From: Aradus depressus
Taxonomy: Eukaryota > Arthropoda > Insecta > Hemiptera > Aradidae
Reading direction: 5' to 3'
NCBI GenBank assembly: GCA_963662175.1
Contig: OY759223.1
Span: 17,709,460 to 17,773,459 of the forward strand
DNA: 64,000 nucleotides
Position 1 is the first letter of the stretch; the number at the start of each line of letters is the position of its first letter. Below are positions 32,567 through 42,300 of the stretch, one piece after another. The position numbers and the translations under genes are program-made. The notes under the pieces are model-generated. The model was not told the DNA's origin and searched no databases. It saw nothing but the letters and a program-made list of their open reading frames with translations.

Positions 32567-33979
32567 TCATTTCCTCAAACTCATTCGAGTTGCAAAAAAA
32601 ATATGTTCACCATAAGAAGTGGCTAATGCAATTATATTGCAAAGCCCAAATTTAATTTTTTTCTTTTTCCGGATGCCCCGGCGAATTATGTCTTTAAAAA
32701 TCCCCTCCCCCTTCTCTAAATATTTGTTCAGTGTTAATTTTGTCCTTAATACCTGTTTGAATGCTTTTACTCTCTTTTTAAAATTGTTCTTATGTCTTTT
32801 ATTAGCCTCCTTTCTATTTCCAGTTTGTCTGTAAGTTTTAACTATATTTTCTTTAAAATTAAAATTTGTCTTTTGTTTGTTGTCCTCAGTCTGTTCGTTT
32901 GTTTTGTCTAATAACATCAAAATGTTCCTTTCACTCTGTCCATCCACATCAATATTAATCCTATTTTCTTGAATTTCACTTAATTCTAATTTTTCTACAT
33001 TTTGACTCTCTTCCTCCACATCTTTCTCTAAAATTTGGGTCTGTTCCTCCCCACTGTTATTCTCTGTTCCTTCTACTTCATCAACTTGTGACTGACTGTC
33101 AATAATAAGAACCTCTTTTTCTACTTCAGAATTCCCTTCATCCAACTTGTTAATTTTTTGATTTAAGTGCTTTTCTAAGTTTTCTCCTGCTTTATCTATT
33201 CTATTTTCTAAACTTTTATTTTCTATTTGCAATTTCTCTACATGGTCCTTCAAATTGTCCACCTTTTTATCTAATCTCGCTTCCAAAAATTGGATGTCAC
33301 CTCTTAAATTTCCCATCTCTCCCTTTAATTCTTTTCCCTGTTCTTCTATTCTCTGATTTATATTTTCCAAATCCCCCCTTAATTCTATTCCTTGCTCTTT
33401 CATATTCCTCCTTAAATCTCTACCCTGTTCTTCTATTTTTTGATTGATATTTCCAATATCCCCCCTTAATTCTTTTCCCTGTTCTTCTATTTTTTGATTG
33501 ATATTCCCCATTTCCCCAGTTAACTTTGTTACTAAATTTCCTAATTTATTACTTTGCTCTTCCATTTTTTGATTCATATCCCCCATATCCCCAGTTAACT
33601 TTGTTACTAAATTTCCTAATTTATTACTTTGCTCTTCCATTTTTTGATTCATATCCCCCATATCCTCAGTTAACTTTGTTACTAAATTTCCTAATTTATT
33701 ACTTTGCTCTTCCATTTTTTGATTCATATCCCCAGTTAACTTTGTTAACACAACACGGAGCCATTCCATATCAGGAGCAGCAATGCCCTTTTTTTCTTTA
33801 TCTTTATTTACCCCCTCCCCTTGCGACTCCTCACCTGTACCCTGCATGGACTCCATTGCGGCTGGAGTCTCCCTTTCTCTATCTTCCGATAACTCCATAT
33901 CGGATCTTTCCTCCGAACTTGACCCTTCCTCTCTACTTTCCTCCTCTAATCTTCTCGCTTGTCCTCTGGTAATTGGCAT
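32567..33979 (-). CDS. Gag-like coiled-coil protein of the LTR element
   Basis: 470 codons from the ATG at 33979 (first in-frame ATG; MPITRGQARR start, a wording common in insect retrotransposon Gags) to a stop at 32567. An acidic Ser/Glu-rich N-terminus (about 1-65) is followed by a long amphipathic coiled coil (about 70-330). Within it, residues ~80-155 are three nearly identical 25-residue repeats (LVTKLTGDMGDMNQKMEEQS type) and ~155-235 are shorter NINQKIEEQGKELRG repeats. A Glu-rich segment and a Lys/Arg-rich C-terminal region (about 375-455) complete it. There is no CCHC zinc knuckle, so RNA binding would have to use the basic tail. It starts 261 bp inside the 5' LTR, as expected for gag. 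Assignment as Gag rests on position and N-terminus; I see no capsid signature. Confidence 0.7.
   Translation of the reverse strand: MPITRGQARRLEEESREEGSSSEERSDMELSEDRERETPAAMESMQGTGEESQGEGVNKDKEKKGIAAPDMEWLRVVLTKLTGDMNQKMEEQSNKLGNLVTKLTEDMGDMNQKMEEQSNKLGNLVTKLTGDMGDMNQKMEEQSNKLGNLVTKLTGEMGNINQKIEEQGKELRGDIGNINQKIEEQGRDLRRNMKEQGIELRGDLENINQRIEEQGKELKGEMGNLRGDIQFLEARLDKKVDNLKDHVEKLQIENKSLENRIDKAGENLEKHLNQKINKLDEGNSEVEKEVLIIDSQSQVDEVEGTENNSGEEQTQILEKDVEEESQNVEKLELSEIQENRINIDVDGQSERNILMLLDKTNEQTEDNKQKTNFNFKENIVKTYRQTGNRKEANKRHKNNFKKRVKAFKQVLRTKLTLNKYLEKGEGIFKDIIRRGIRKKKKIKFGLCNIIALATSYGEHIFFATRMSLRK
33514..33740 (-). repeat. 75-bp tandem repeat inside gag
   Basis: CCAGTTAACTTTGTTACTAA recurs at 33516 and 33591, with a CTCAGTTAAC variant near 33666: an exact 25-codon period. 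Confidence 0.9.
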
Positions 33980-34240
33980 TTTCTTACTTTACTAAATATA
34001 TAATTACTAAACAAAAACAATGTTATATAAAATAGTAACCTTCTTTTGAAGTTGGCAAAAAAAAATATTATTTCTCAAAATTAAATGTAACCCTTATTTG
34101 TCTCTATTCTATCCTTTTCATCTTTTTCAACCTGTTTCCCTACTTTAATTAATATTAAAAAAAATTCTCCCATCAAGGTTTGGCCAAAATATGATGGGGC
34201 TTTGTGGCGAAAATCGTCCACACAAGGGATATGCCAAAAA

Positions 34241-35037
34241 TGTGATAAAAACTTGTTTGCTACCACATTTCCTGTAGAAATTTGATCTCTTTTGTTTATT
34301 TAAATTTTGATTTCTACAGTAGTTTGCCGAAAATTGCCCTAAAAAAATATTATCAATAATTTAAGACGTGCAATTTTTAAGAAAGTACACGTATACAACG
34401 AAAAAAAATTCAATTAAACAAACTTTACACTTGGATTCACAAAGAGATACCAATTTTTTATAATTTTAAATAATATTAATTTCTAATCCAAAGGTTTTTT
34501 AAATGATACTACTGGGACAACAGGGAAGATGAATAGAATAGAATTTGAATAGGACAAATAATTGGGTTATTATCTATATTTACATATTTAAATTTAAAAA
34601 AAAACTTATTTGAACAAACAAAACAAAAATTTACAATGGCACAAAAACATTAAATTAATACTTAAAAAACTATTTCTTTTTTTATTTGGGCATATTGAAA
34701 AATATATATTATTAATTGTACCTTCTCGACGCCTCTACCACAAAAACCAGACCCCGTCAACTCTTCACACTTTAATTCCACCCCAGTCAACTTTCATCTA
34801 ATTGTTCAACTTCATTTTATTTAAAACATATCAAAACCACATGCACCGTTTTAGAGCTAGCTCACGACTCCATTACATTTTACACTATCTCACAGCTGTT
34901 TTTTATATGTTTTCTTGTTTTGTTTCTCAAACACCTTGATATATATCTAATATATATATGATATTAGATTATAATAAAAAAATTACCTTTTTTCATTAAA
35001 ATATTCATTAAAAAAATGTTCCGTAGTGTACATCACA
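34241..35037 (-). repeat. LTR (5' LTR in element sense)
   Basis: In element sense starts TGTGATGTACAC; the AATAAA-like and CAGCTGTGAG segments match the other LTR exactly. Confidence 0.93.
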
Positions 35038-35239
35038 GTATATATATATTTCTCTCTGACTTCTGTTTTTCTTTAAAACTATTCCTTTTTACATTATTAT
35101 TATTATTTTGTTTTTCTGTAATTTTATTATTTTTTTTTTGTTGTTGTTTAATTTCGTTGTTTTAATTTTATCATTGCTCGTCATCATCAATCAATATTTT
35201 TTTAAATTTAATTCCTAAAAGCTTCTTTGCTTTTTCTTT

Positions 35240-35450
35240 CCCAGTTATATGAAGTATAGGGAAAGTTATCTAATCGGTCAAAAATTCGAAGCCGAGTTTT
35301 CAATGGAATTTTATGTTTTCCATCTTTAGATTCCAAATATATGTGTGACCAGAACACCTTAAGGACAAACACCTATCGATTTTCAGCCAAAGTTGATTAG
35401 TTCGTGCTGGTGAAATACGTTGCCGGAGATCACCGACAACTTTTTTTTTC
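35240..35450 (+). repeat. Family R, internally deleted (plus)
   Basis: 5' part joined directly to CACCTATCGATTTTCAGCCA and a degenerate 3' end. Confidence 0.7.
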
Positions 35451-36395
35451 AAGAAACGGATTTTAAGAAAATCTTAAAGTACAAATAAAATTAAATGAAA
35501 AATATAAAAAGAACGCTCTTGGAATGACCACAAGAATTTCTGTTGCAGCAATAACTCGGAAACACCTTGACCTATTTGGAAACTGTTTTCAGATCCGTGA
35601 CCAAGGAGGTCTTAAGGCATATTTTGCTAATTGGTATCCAATCTTGTCTCTTTTGATAACCGCTATCTTGTTTTTAAATTAATAAGATGTTAATTACTAC
35701 ATTTCAGAAAGTATAATATATATATTTTATTTATTAAGTCTTAATTTATTTATAAATAAAATACACATATACAAATAATCGAAAATCTTATACCAAAGGC
35801 GACCTCTTGGTCAGATGACCGTCAGAGTATAGTCGTCATAATTTACAAATTAAGAAGAAATTAAGTATATTTATCACTTAGCGTTCAAGTATAGAACAAC
35901 AAAATACAATTACAACTTGTTTAAATATCAGATTATACTTTCGCCTAAGTACATAATAAATTTTATTTACCAACAAAAAAGGATCTTATCTATATAAATA
36001 TATATCTTTGACTTTTAAAAAAATTTTAATCAAAATAAACTTAATCTTCTGGTTCGGTATAATAATATTAATTTCAGATTAATTGTGAATCATAAGATTT
36101 GAGAATAGTTATAATAAATGTTATAAAATGATAATAAAATTAAAAAGATTATTAAATAGTAAATAATAATAAGATTAGTATATATATAACTGTCCCCTTA
36201 ATTGGGACACAACAGGGAAATTGAATTTTGTCCCAATAAAAATAAAATTCATGACTGGTGTTTACTCAGAAACATGTGTATTTATCAATGGGATTTACAT
36301 AAAACAATACATAATCAATAAAACAAAATGCGAATTTATTATGTAGGTAGACATATAATATGTTTATGTATGTACATATGTAATTAAGTATGTAG
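35451..36395. other. AT-rich DNA, no gene seen
   Basis: ATTAAGTCTTAATTTATTTA (35727) followed by a more complex segment may be the 3' UTR of a minus-strand retroelement. Otherwise nothing recognised. Confidence 0.35.
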
Positions 36396-36711
36396 GAGGG
36401 CGCCGGTAGCTCAGTGATATGCGTGCTTGCCTTCTGAGCTCAAGATCGTGGGTTCTAAACCCCCCCGAGGCCTTTAGTTTATTTTATCTGGGAGGTAATA
36501 TAAACTTAAGCACGCCGTCTTTCGGATAGGACGTTAAGCGATGTTCCCGAGCCTGTACGATGTCAGGTACTCGTTAAAGACCCCTGCAAAATTTAGGACT
36601 CCCACAGTATAGTCCAGGCTCATGTCCACCAAAGTGACGAAAGAGCGCTCTGGTAGTAGGCGATATGACCTCGTAGTTGAAGCCTGGGCATGAGTCATAA
36701 TAACTAACATG
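36396..36711 (+). mobile_element. SINE1 with AATAACTAAC tail (plus)
   Basis: Box B reads GGGTTCTAAACCC, one base off. The body lacks the GTGAATAAAAATTTAGGG block. Tail ATAATAACTAAC. Confidence 0.9.
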
Positions 36712-36784
36712 GTGTTTACTCACAAACTTGTGCATTTATTACTAGGATTTGTATATAAACTTGAGGGCTTTTATAAAAACTCAG

Positions 36785-36905
36785 ATAATGAATACCGACA
36801 CAAAATTTAATATGGGAATTTAGAAGCCTATGTACGTCTACTATTAATTTTTAGTCAAAAACTGTCTATTAGTTGTAGAGGGAGAGCAAACACTTAATTT
36901 GGTTA
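36785..36905 (+). repeat. Family R 3' half (plus)
   Basis: ATACCGACACAAAATTTAAT to GTAGAGGGAGAGCAAACACT. Confidence 0.7.
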
Positions 36906-37384
36906 CAAGGTTAAAATGTTAACCAACAAAACCAAATAACAACAGACCACAACGCATGACCATCAGTTAACCACAGTTCACTTTCATTTTAAACCACTGT
37001 ATCCGTAAGTTAATTGAGCGTCAGAAAAACCAACATGTTCCCCATTAGAAACAGTTCGTAGTTCAACTTTTACACTTTTTTTTTTTTTTTTGAGGGGCGA
37101 ACACTTTCAAATGCAAATGAGGGAAACAGAAGATATAATCTTTTTAGTTAAATCTTCTTGATTGCAATTCTAAAAGAAAATCAGCTTAGAGGAACGAAGC
37201 GGAGCTAACTAAGATCTCTGACAACAAAGTTTGAAAGTAAGTAGAGCGTTCAAACAAACACTTTAGTCTAACAAAACTCAATATTTTTATTGTAATAAAA
37301 TGATTTTCTCTTATCGATATGATAATAAGAAAAAAAAAAATTTAGCAAGTATGATTTTTAAGAATATATCAATCATCATCTGTC
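36906..37384. other. Unassigned DNA
   Basis: Contains a T-run at 37076-37091; no gene recognised. Confidence 0.35.
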
Positions 37385-37560
37385 ACGTTCGAGCCTAAAT
37401 CTCCTCCAGAGACTTCCTCTAATCATGTCAAAAGCCAGAGTTCAGGTTTGCTGCCGAAGGCTTCCATTCGTCTCCATCGACTGCGACTATTTATCTCTTC
37501 CTGGATCTTCCTCGTCTTCTGTTTCCCTTCACATCAATGATCTTGGACTCCCAAAACTCC
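37385..37560 (-). pseudogene. Possible LINE C-terminal relic
   Basis: The minus-strand frame reads GKQKTRKIQEEINSRSRWRR then MEAFGSKPELW, with the basic, Trp/Arg spacing of RTE-like LINE C-termini. Low confidence. Confidence 0.3.
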
Positions 37561-37577
37561 GCAATATATAAATACAG

Positions 37578-37640
37578 CAGAACATCGATTATCCGAAACA
37601 ATTGCTGACTGGGGATGTTCCGATAACTGATTTACGAAAA
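37578..37640. mobile_element. Isolated pogo-like terminus
   Basis: TACAGCAGAACATCGATTAT resembles the pogo/Tigger TIR style. The opposite terminus was not found. Confidence 0.35.
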
Positions 37641-38084
37641 AAAATTGTTCCAGTGTCATGGGAGAAACAACAAAAAAACAGTGATATTAAACACAAAACT
37701 GTATATATGTATATGGTATCACACATCTTACAAATACATATCCCATCTAAGCAACATCATGTGATGCTGTCCAATTGTTGTCTTTAAAACGTGTGCGAGC
37801 TCACTTATATATATATATATAGTGTAGTGAGTTATGGTGTGTTTTAGATGAGACATTAAATAGTCAGATTGTGGTTTAAGTCATGGCGTGATATAGATGA
37901 GAATGATCTTCAAGACAAGTCTGAGTGTACATACAAAAAAAAAGTAAATTTTTTTTTTTTAAACTTCTATTCTATATTCTAAAAGAAGAGTAGCCATGAA
38001 GACAAAAGACTCATGTAAATTTAAGAAGTAAATAATATAATTACATGTATTTTTTTTTATTATTTTATTTTTTAAATAAGATTT

Positions 38085-38630
38085 TTATACCATTATAATG
38101 AAGGTTAAGAGAAAATTAACCCAATATTTTGTTTTCAATCTATTCATTTTTGCTCAACTAAATAAAAATACCTTTGGATTAGATTATTGAAATTTTTTCG
38201 AATTTGCTGGCATATTTTTTTAATGGAAAATCCAATTAAAGTAATCACATTTTTTTTTTTAGATAGATAGATAAACTGTTTATTACAGTAATGACAACAA
38301 CCTTTATGGCAATGAGTGGTTTTTTTATTACAAAATACATATGTTTATAGTTATAAAAAAAATATATATATATAATTGTAACAAATAAACAATATAATAA
38401 AAAGATACAAATAACATACAAATAATAAATATGGACATGCTTTTTAATATAAATGGTGCAGTTTTTCTTTTATGTACGTGCATTTTCATCAAAATTACAC
38501 GTCACAAAGTTTATAATTTTTATTATAAAGACCCTTTTCTATTGTATAAATCAAAATTTCATATAAGACCAGCTTAAAATCATTTCTACATAAAATGTGG
38601 CAATAAATAGCATTTATTTTAATTTGCTTT
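38085..38630 (+). mobile_element. Diverged LTR related to the 29706-35037 element, interrupted
   Basis: Blocks CCTTTGGATTAGATT, TGTACGTGCATTTTCATCAA-like and ATTTCTACATAAAATGTGGC occur in the same order as in the young LTR. A retroposed sequence (about 38253-38445), minus-oriented with an A-run and TAGATAGATAGATAAAC, splits it. Confidence 0.5.
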
Positions 38631-39029
38631 ATCACACACTGTTGGGTTTATTATTTGTATCAATGTTGAAGAGGCTCCTGTGAAGTTGACTGCTCAGTGC
38701 TACTCCCAGGTACTTCGTTCTCAGTTGACTGAAGGCTGGACTCTTAGTGAAGAAGTGGATGTCAGAACGGTTTTCGTTACAGACACTACAGCTGTCTTAA
38801 ATTTATTATCCATGGTACTAGCTTTCACCGACAAGTGATATATTATGAAGGAATTATGTAGTTGATTTGAATGCTTATAAAGATGTGTCATTTTGCGCAA
38901 ATCCTACAGTCGTTAACCCTTCCAATTTGATTTACGGAACTTAGTTACAGCGAATGCATTTAAATGACTTCAAACTTAGTCCACTAAGTTCAGCACTAGA
39001 TAATTATCTTATTATTATTATTTATTAAC
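38631..39029. other. Unassigned DNA
   Basis: A minus-strand frame containing LRTKYLGVALSSQLHRSLF hints at a retroelement RT remnant, but I could not place it. Confidence 0.35.
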
Positions 39030-39480
39030 TTATACTTTCAGTTAAGTTAACATTAATGTTAAATAACTAAGGCCTTATACTTTCAGTTAAGTTAACATTA
39101 ATGTTAAATAACTAAGGCCTTATACTTTCAGTTAAGTTAACATTAATGTTAAATAACTAAGGCCTTATACTTTCAGTTAAGTTAACATTAATGTTAAATA
39201 ACTAAGGCCTTATACTTTCAGTTAAGTTAACATTAATGTTAAATAACTAAGGCCTTATACTTTCAGTTAAGTTAACATTAATGTTAAATAACTAAGGCCT
39301 TATACTTTCAGTTAAGTTAACATTAATGTTAAATAACTAAGGCCTTATACTTTCAGTTAAGTTAACATTAATGTTAAATAACTAAGGCCTTATACTTTCA
39401 GTTAAGTTAACATTAATGTTAAATAACTAAGGCCTTATACTTTCAGTTAAGTTAACATTAATGTTAAATAACTAAGGCCT
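39030..39480 (+). repeat. 45-bp minisatellite, 10 identical units
   Basis: Ten back-to-back copies with no visible difference. Each unit contains the 16-bp palindrome TTAACATTAATGTTAA. The array starts and stops abruptly. Confidence 0.97.
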
Positions 39481-39887
39481 TGATATTTTCTTATTACATT
39501 AGAAACTTTTGGAAAGTCTACATAGACCAGGTATTGAGAAGACTATATAACGCCTACATTTGTATATTCTGCTCACCTGACATTGAGTATTGCCGTGTTG
39601 CCTAGTACCGGTGACATATGGGGGTTTTTCGTTTTGGTTGTCAGTTGAGTAAAAATGCTTACGAGAGATAATTCAGTTATCCTGTCAATCATATGATGTT
39701 AACTGTAAAATATTTGCATGTGTTATGTATTGTGTTCGGGCTCTAGATGCGTACTTTGTGTATTACATGCATACGCAAACCTACCTTGTGAAATACATTG
39801 TGTGTATGTGAGAAATTTTCTCACCATGTGGCAATTATCTGTGAATACTGCCTTTTGTTGAGTTTTTGTGCAAGTCTGTTTTGATTC

Positions 39888-40195
39888 GAGGGGTGACAGT
39901 TGCTCAGTAGTGTGCTTGTCTACTGAGCTCAAGATCGTGGGTTCGAAATCCGGCCGAGGCTCTTAGATTTTTGTAATCTGAGAGATGAAAATCAAAGGAT
40001 GAGCACGTCATCCTTTGGATGAGACGTTAAGTAATGGTCCCGAGCCTGTGCGATGTCAGGTACTAGTTAAAGATCTCTATCCTTGGAACTAGACCTGGGT
40101 AGACAAAATTTAAGACTCAGAAGAGTCGGGCTCAAATCCACCAGAGCGCTCTGGTAGTTAAAGGCTGGGCAACATCCGTGTTAATAACTAACTTG
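39888..40195 (+). mobile_element. Diverged SINE1 (plus)
   Basis: Box B GGGTTCGAAATCC; many substitutions in the body (GGATGAGCACGTCATCCTTT), deleted near the 3' end, tail TTAATAACTAAC. One of the older copies. Confidence 0.85.
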
Positions 40196-40646
40196 AGACG
40201 ACTTTCAGAATTTCAGGGAAGTGTGGCGTAGTGAAGAGCACGGATTAGAGGATTATTGTGGAAACTATGGGAGGGAATTTCTTATTTCTGAGTTTAACTA
40301 CTTCGGTGATGAAAGAAACTTTGACGTCTGTGTGAAGGTTTTTGTTAGAGTCTTAATAAGGAGCATTGGTTATTTTACAAAAAAGTGGAGAATTATAGTG
40401 AACGACAATCTAGTATTTCCTCTTTGACGAAAATATACTTGCCCTCCTGTGTCTCTATACAGCAATGCTATTTCAAAAAAAAAAATTATTACTAAAAAAA
40501 AAAACTCTCCTTTCTGCCACACATAAACAATATGTTTATTTATTAATTTTGTATTTGAACAAATTGTAAAACAATTTGTATAAATAATAATACCTATCTG
40601 AGACAGATAATTGTATTTTAAGACACAGATTGTCAAATAAAATGTA
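40196..40646. other. Unassigned DNA
   Basis: A 68-codon frame at 40221-40427 has no recognisable domain. Confidence 0.35.
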
Positions 40647-40714
40647 GTCTGACCTCTCACAGATTTTTATTAGTAGCCGGCTTTCGAGATTTCCCTCATT
40701 ATCAGGCAGTCTAC
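40647..40714 (-). repeat. Hammerhead-like short repeat, copy 2 (minus)
   Basis: Minus strand CCTGATAATGAGGGAAATCT then CGAAAGCCGGCTA. The stem II loop differs from copy 1 at 16352-16432 while the GAG/CTC pairing is kept. Confidence 0.5.
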
Positions 40715-40734
40715 AAAAGAAATCATCCTTAATA

Positions 40735-41027
40735 TAATTGTAGGAATATTGAGGGTCAGTCAAAGATGGAAAAAAAAAAAACTATTCAGATGCCAACGTT
40801 TCGATATATTTTATATCATCATCAGGGCTATGAATAAGCAGGGTTGGGGAGAAGGAAACATTCATGAATCTCATTGCAATGTAAGACTCCATCCAGTGTA
40901 CATGTCTTCTCCCCAACCCTGCTTATTCATAGTCCTGATGATGATATGAAATATACCGAAACGTTGGCATCTGAATAGTGTTTTTTTTTTTTCATCTTTG
41001 ACTGACCCTCAAATATTCCTACAATTA
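40735..41027. mobile_element. Fold-back element FB-B with two hammerhead-like cores
   Basis: Arms of about 118 bp (40735-40855 and 40907-41027) are inverted around a short loop. Outer ends TAATTGTAGGAATATT. Minus-strand core 40783-40836: TATTCA/TGAATA (6 bp), internal loop, GCC/GGC (3 bp), CTGATGA, stem GATATA/TATATC, GAAA, CGT, H17=T. The plus-strand core 40924-40977 is equivalent, with a G-T wobble in stem I and one mismatch in stem II. The loop sequence is shared with FB-A. No ORF. Confidence 0.85.
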
Positions 41028-41138
41028 GAATCCACAGTCGCTAATCAACATCTACCTTAATATAATATAAAGGCAACAAAGATAAATATGAAGACATTAA
41101 AGTATAAAAAGTTTAAAAAAATGTAAAACGTCAATGAC

Positions 41139-42048
41139 TGAGAGTTATGAATTCCTTTTTACGATTCATCTTCGGGCTCCCCAGACACTCTTCTATTACC
41201 AGTTCATACACTGATCTAAAATGGCTCTACCCCTCCTCTCGTTGTAGTTATTTCCTGGGCTCCTTTCTTTTCCGGACCTTATCATCCCAAAAGCCCTCCT
41301 ATATCTTCCAAATGCTCCAATTTAAATCCCACATCCATCAAAAAGTCACCAGATCCCGTCCCTCCGATCTTTACCTCCCTGCCCACAGGACTACAACCTA
41401 TCACAACTCCTGATTCCCAGGGCTAGCGTCCTATGGGACAGTTCTCGTCTTCCCATGAGTCTCTCAGTCTATAGCTGGACTGATGTTACTCTTCAGTTTC
41501 ATCATCCCAGTTGGATCACACGTAGGGTCACTATTTGTTTAGGCACTATATAACTAGTCACTATATGTTTGGTCACTATGTGTTTAGTCACTACATATTT
41601 TATTTTAGAAGTAATCATTCCTTTTTTTTTCTTTTCACTCATTTCTTTCAATTCCAAGCAGAATAATGTATAGGTGTGTGATATTCTGGATTTTGGATAT
41701 ATATCTGTAATTAATGTATGTACCAGGGTGTATGACACATATTATATTTATTTATTTTATTTTATTAATGTTTTTTCTCTCTCTCTCTCTCAGTGACCCT
41801 TCCTGTCATCTATATTTATTTTTGCTATTATTTTTTACTTTATAATTCTAACACTGTTCCTCATTTATTTTAATATGATTTGGTTATCCTTATTTCTAAC
41901 TGCTTTTGTTTCTTTAGTTGCTATACTCCCTTATTTGTTATCTTTTATTCAACTTTGATACTGGTACCTCTTTTGTTTATCTCTTATGCTGTTATTCTTA
42001 GGGGACGTATGTCCCAGAATAAAAATTGTTTTTTCATTTCATTTCATT
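41139..42048 (+). mobile_element. CR1/L2/Jockey-like LINE, copy 2 (5'-truncated)
   Basis: Flanked by TCAATGAC (41131-41138 and 42049-42056). Has the C-terminal ORF part, 3' UTR, hairpin GGGAC-GTAT-GTCCC and (TTTCA)n tail of copy 1. The 3' UTR sequences between the ORF and the hairpin are quite different, so this is a separate subfamily. Confidence 0.9.
41144..41413 (+). pseudogene. LINE C-terminal coding fragment
   Basis: Frame with FLGSFLFRTL and FKSHIHQKVTRSRPSDLYLP, parallel to residues ~580-690 of the 3951-6116 ORF. It stops at TCACAACTCCTGA, where the longer copy continues; RT motifs are lost. Confidence 0.8.
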
Positions 42049-42056
42049 TCAATGAC

Positions 42057-42300
42057 CGACGATGCAAGAGGCAGGTGCTCGTCTCCCTTGATGTGGCATA
42101 AAACACCGACAAACTACGGGAATAGCGAGCACCCGAATGTTTGTGCTCGGTCTAGGGCGAGCATTGGCGAGCGACCCATCCAAACTACTAGGAGTTCGCC
42201 TAACAGTTGCTTGGTATTTGACAAACACCGCATGTCTGGAGCCGGCTTTAAGTGCAATGCCTCAAACTTAGCTTAAGTAAATATCGATAACATTGCAAAT
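42057..42300. other. Unassigned, GC-richer DNA
   Basis: Overlapping short frames without recognisable domains follow the LINE target duplication. Confidence 0.3.

Larger units (their letters stand above)
29706..35037 (-). mobile_element. Non-autonomous LTR retrotransposon
   Basis: Two near-identical direct repeats of 798 and 797 bp (29706-30503, 34241-35037) begin TGTGAT and end ATCACA, and the flanks carry a 4-bp duplication, GTAT (29702-29705, 35038-35041). The element reads on the minus strand: the single long ORF is minus, and a purine tract (GAAGGAAAAGG) lies just inside the downstream LTR. The 3.7-kb interior has a Gag-like ORF but no protease, RT, RNase H or integrase, so mobility would depend on proteins from another element. 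It inserted right beside the MITE's TA. LTR identity implies a recent insertion. Confidence 0.93.

Noticed and set aside
33526..33972. 148-codon plus-strand frame with repeated LLNFLIYYFALPFFDSYPP segments
   Set aside because: Antisense shadow of the tandem repeats in the minus-strand Gag-like ORF.
38680..38830. Minus frame with LRTKYLGVALSSQLHRSLF as an RT thumb
   Set aside because: Too short and without RT catalytic motifs; noted as unassigned.
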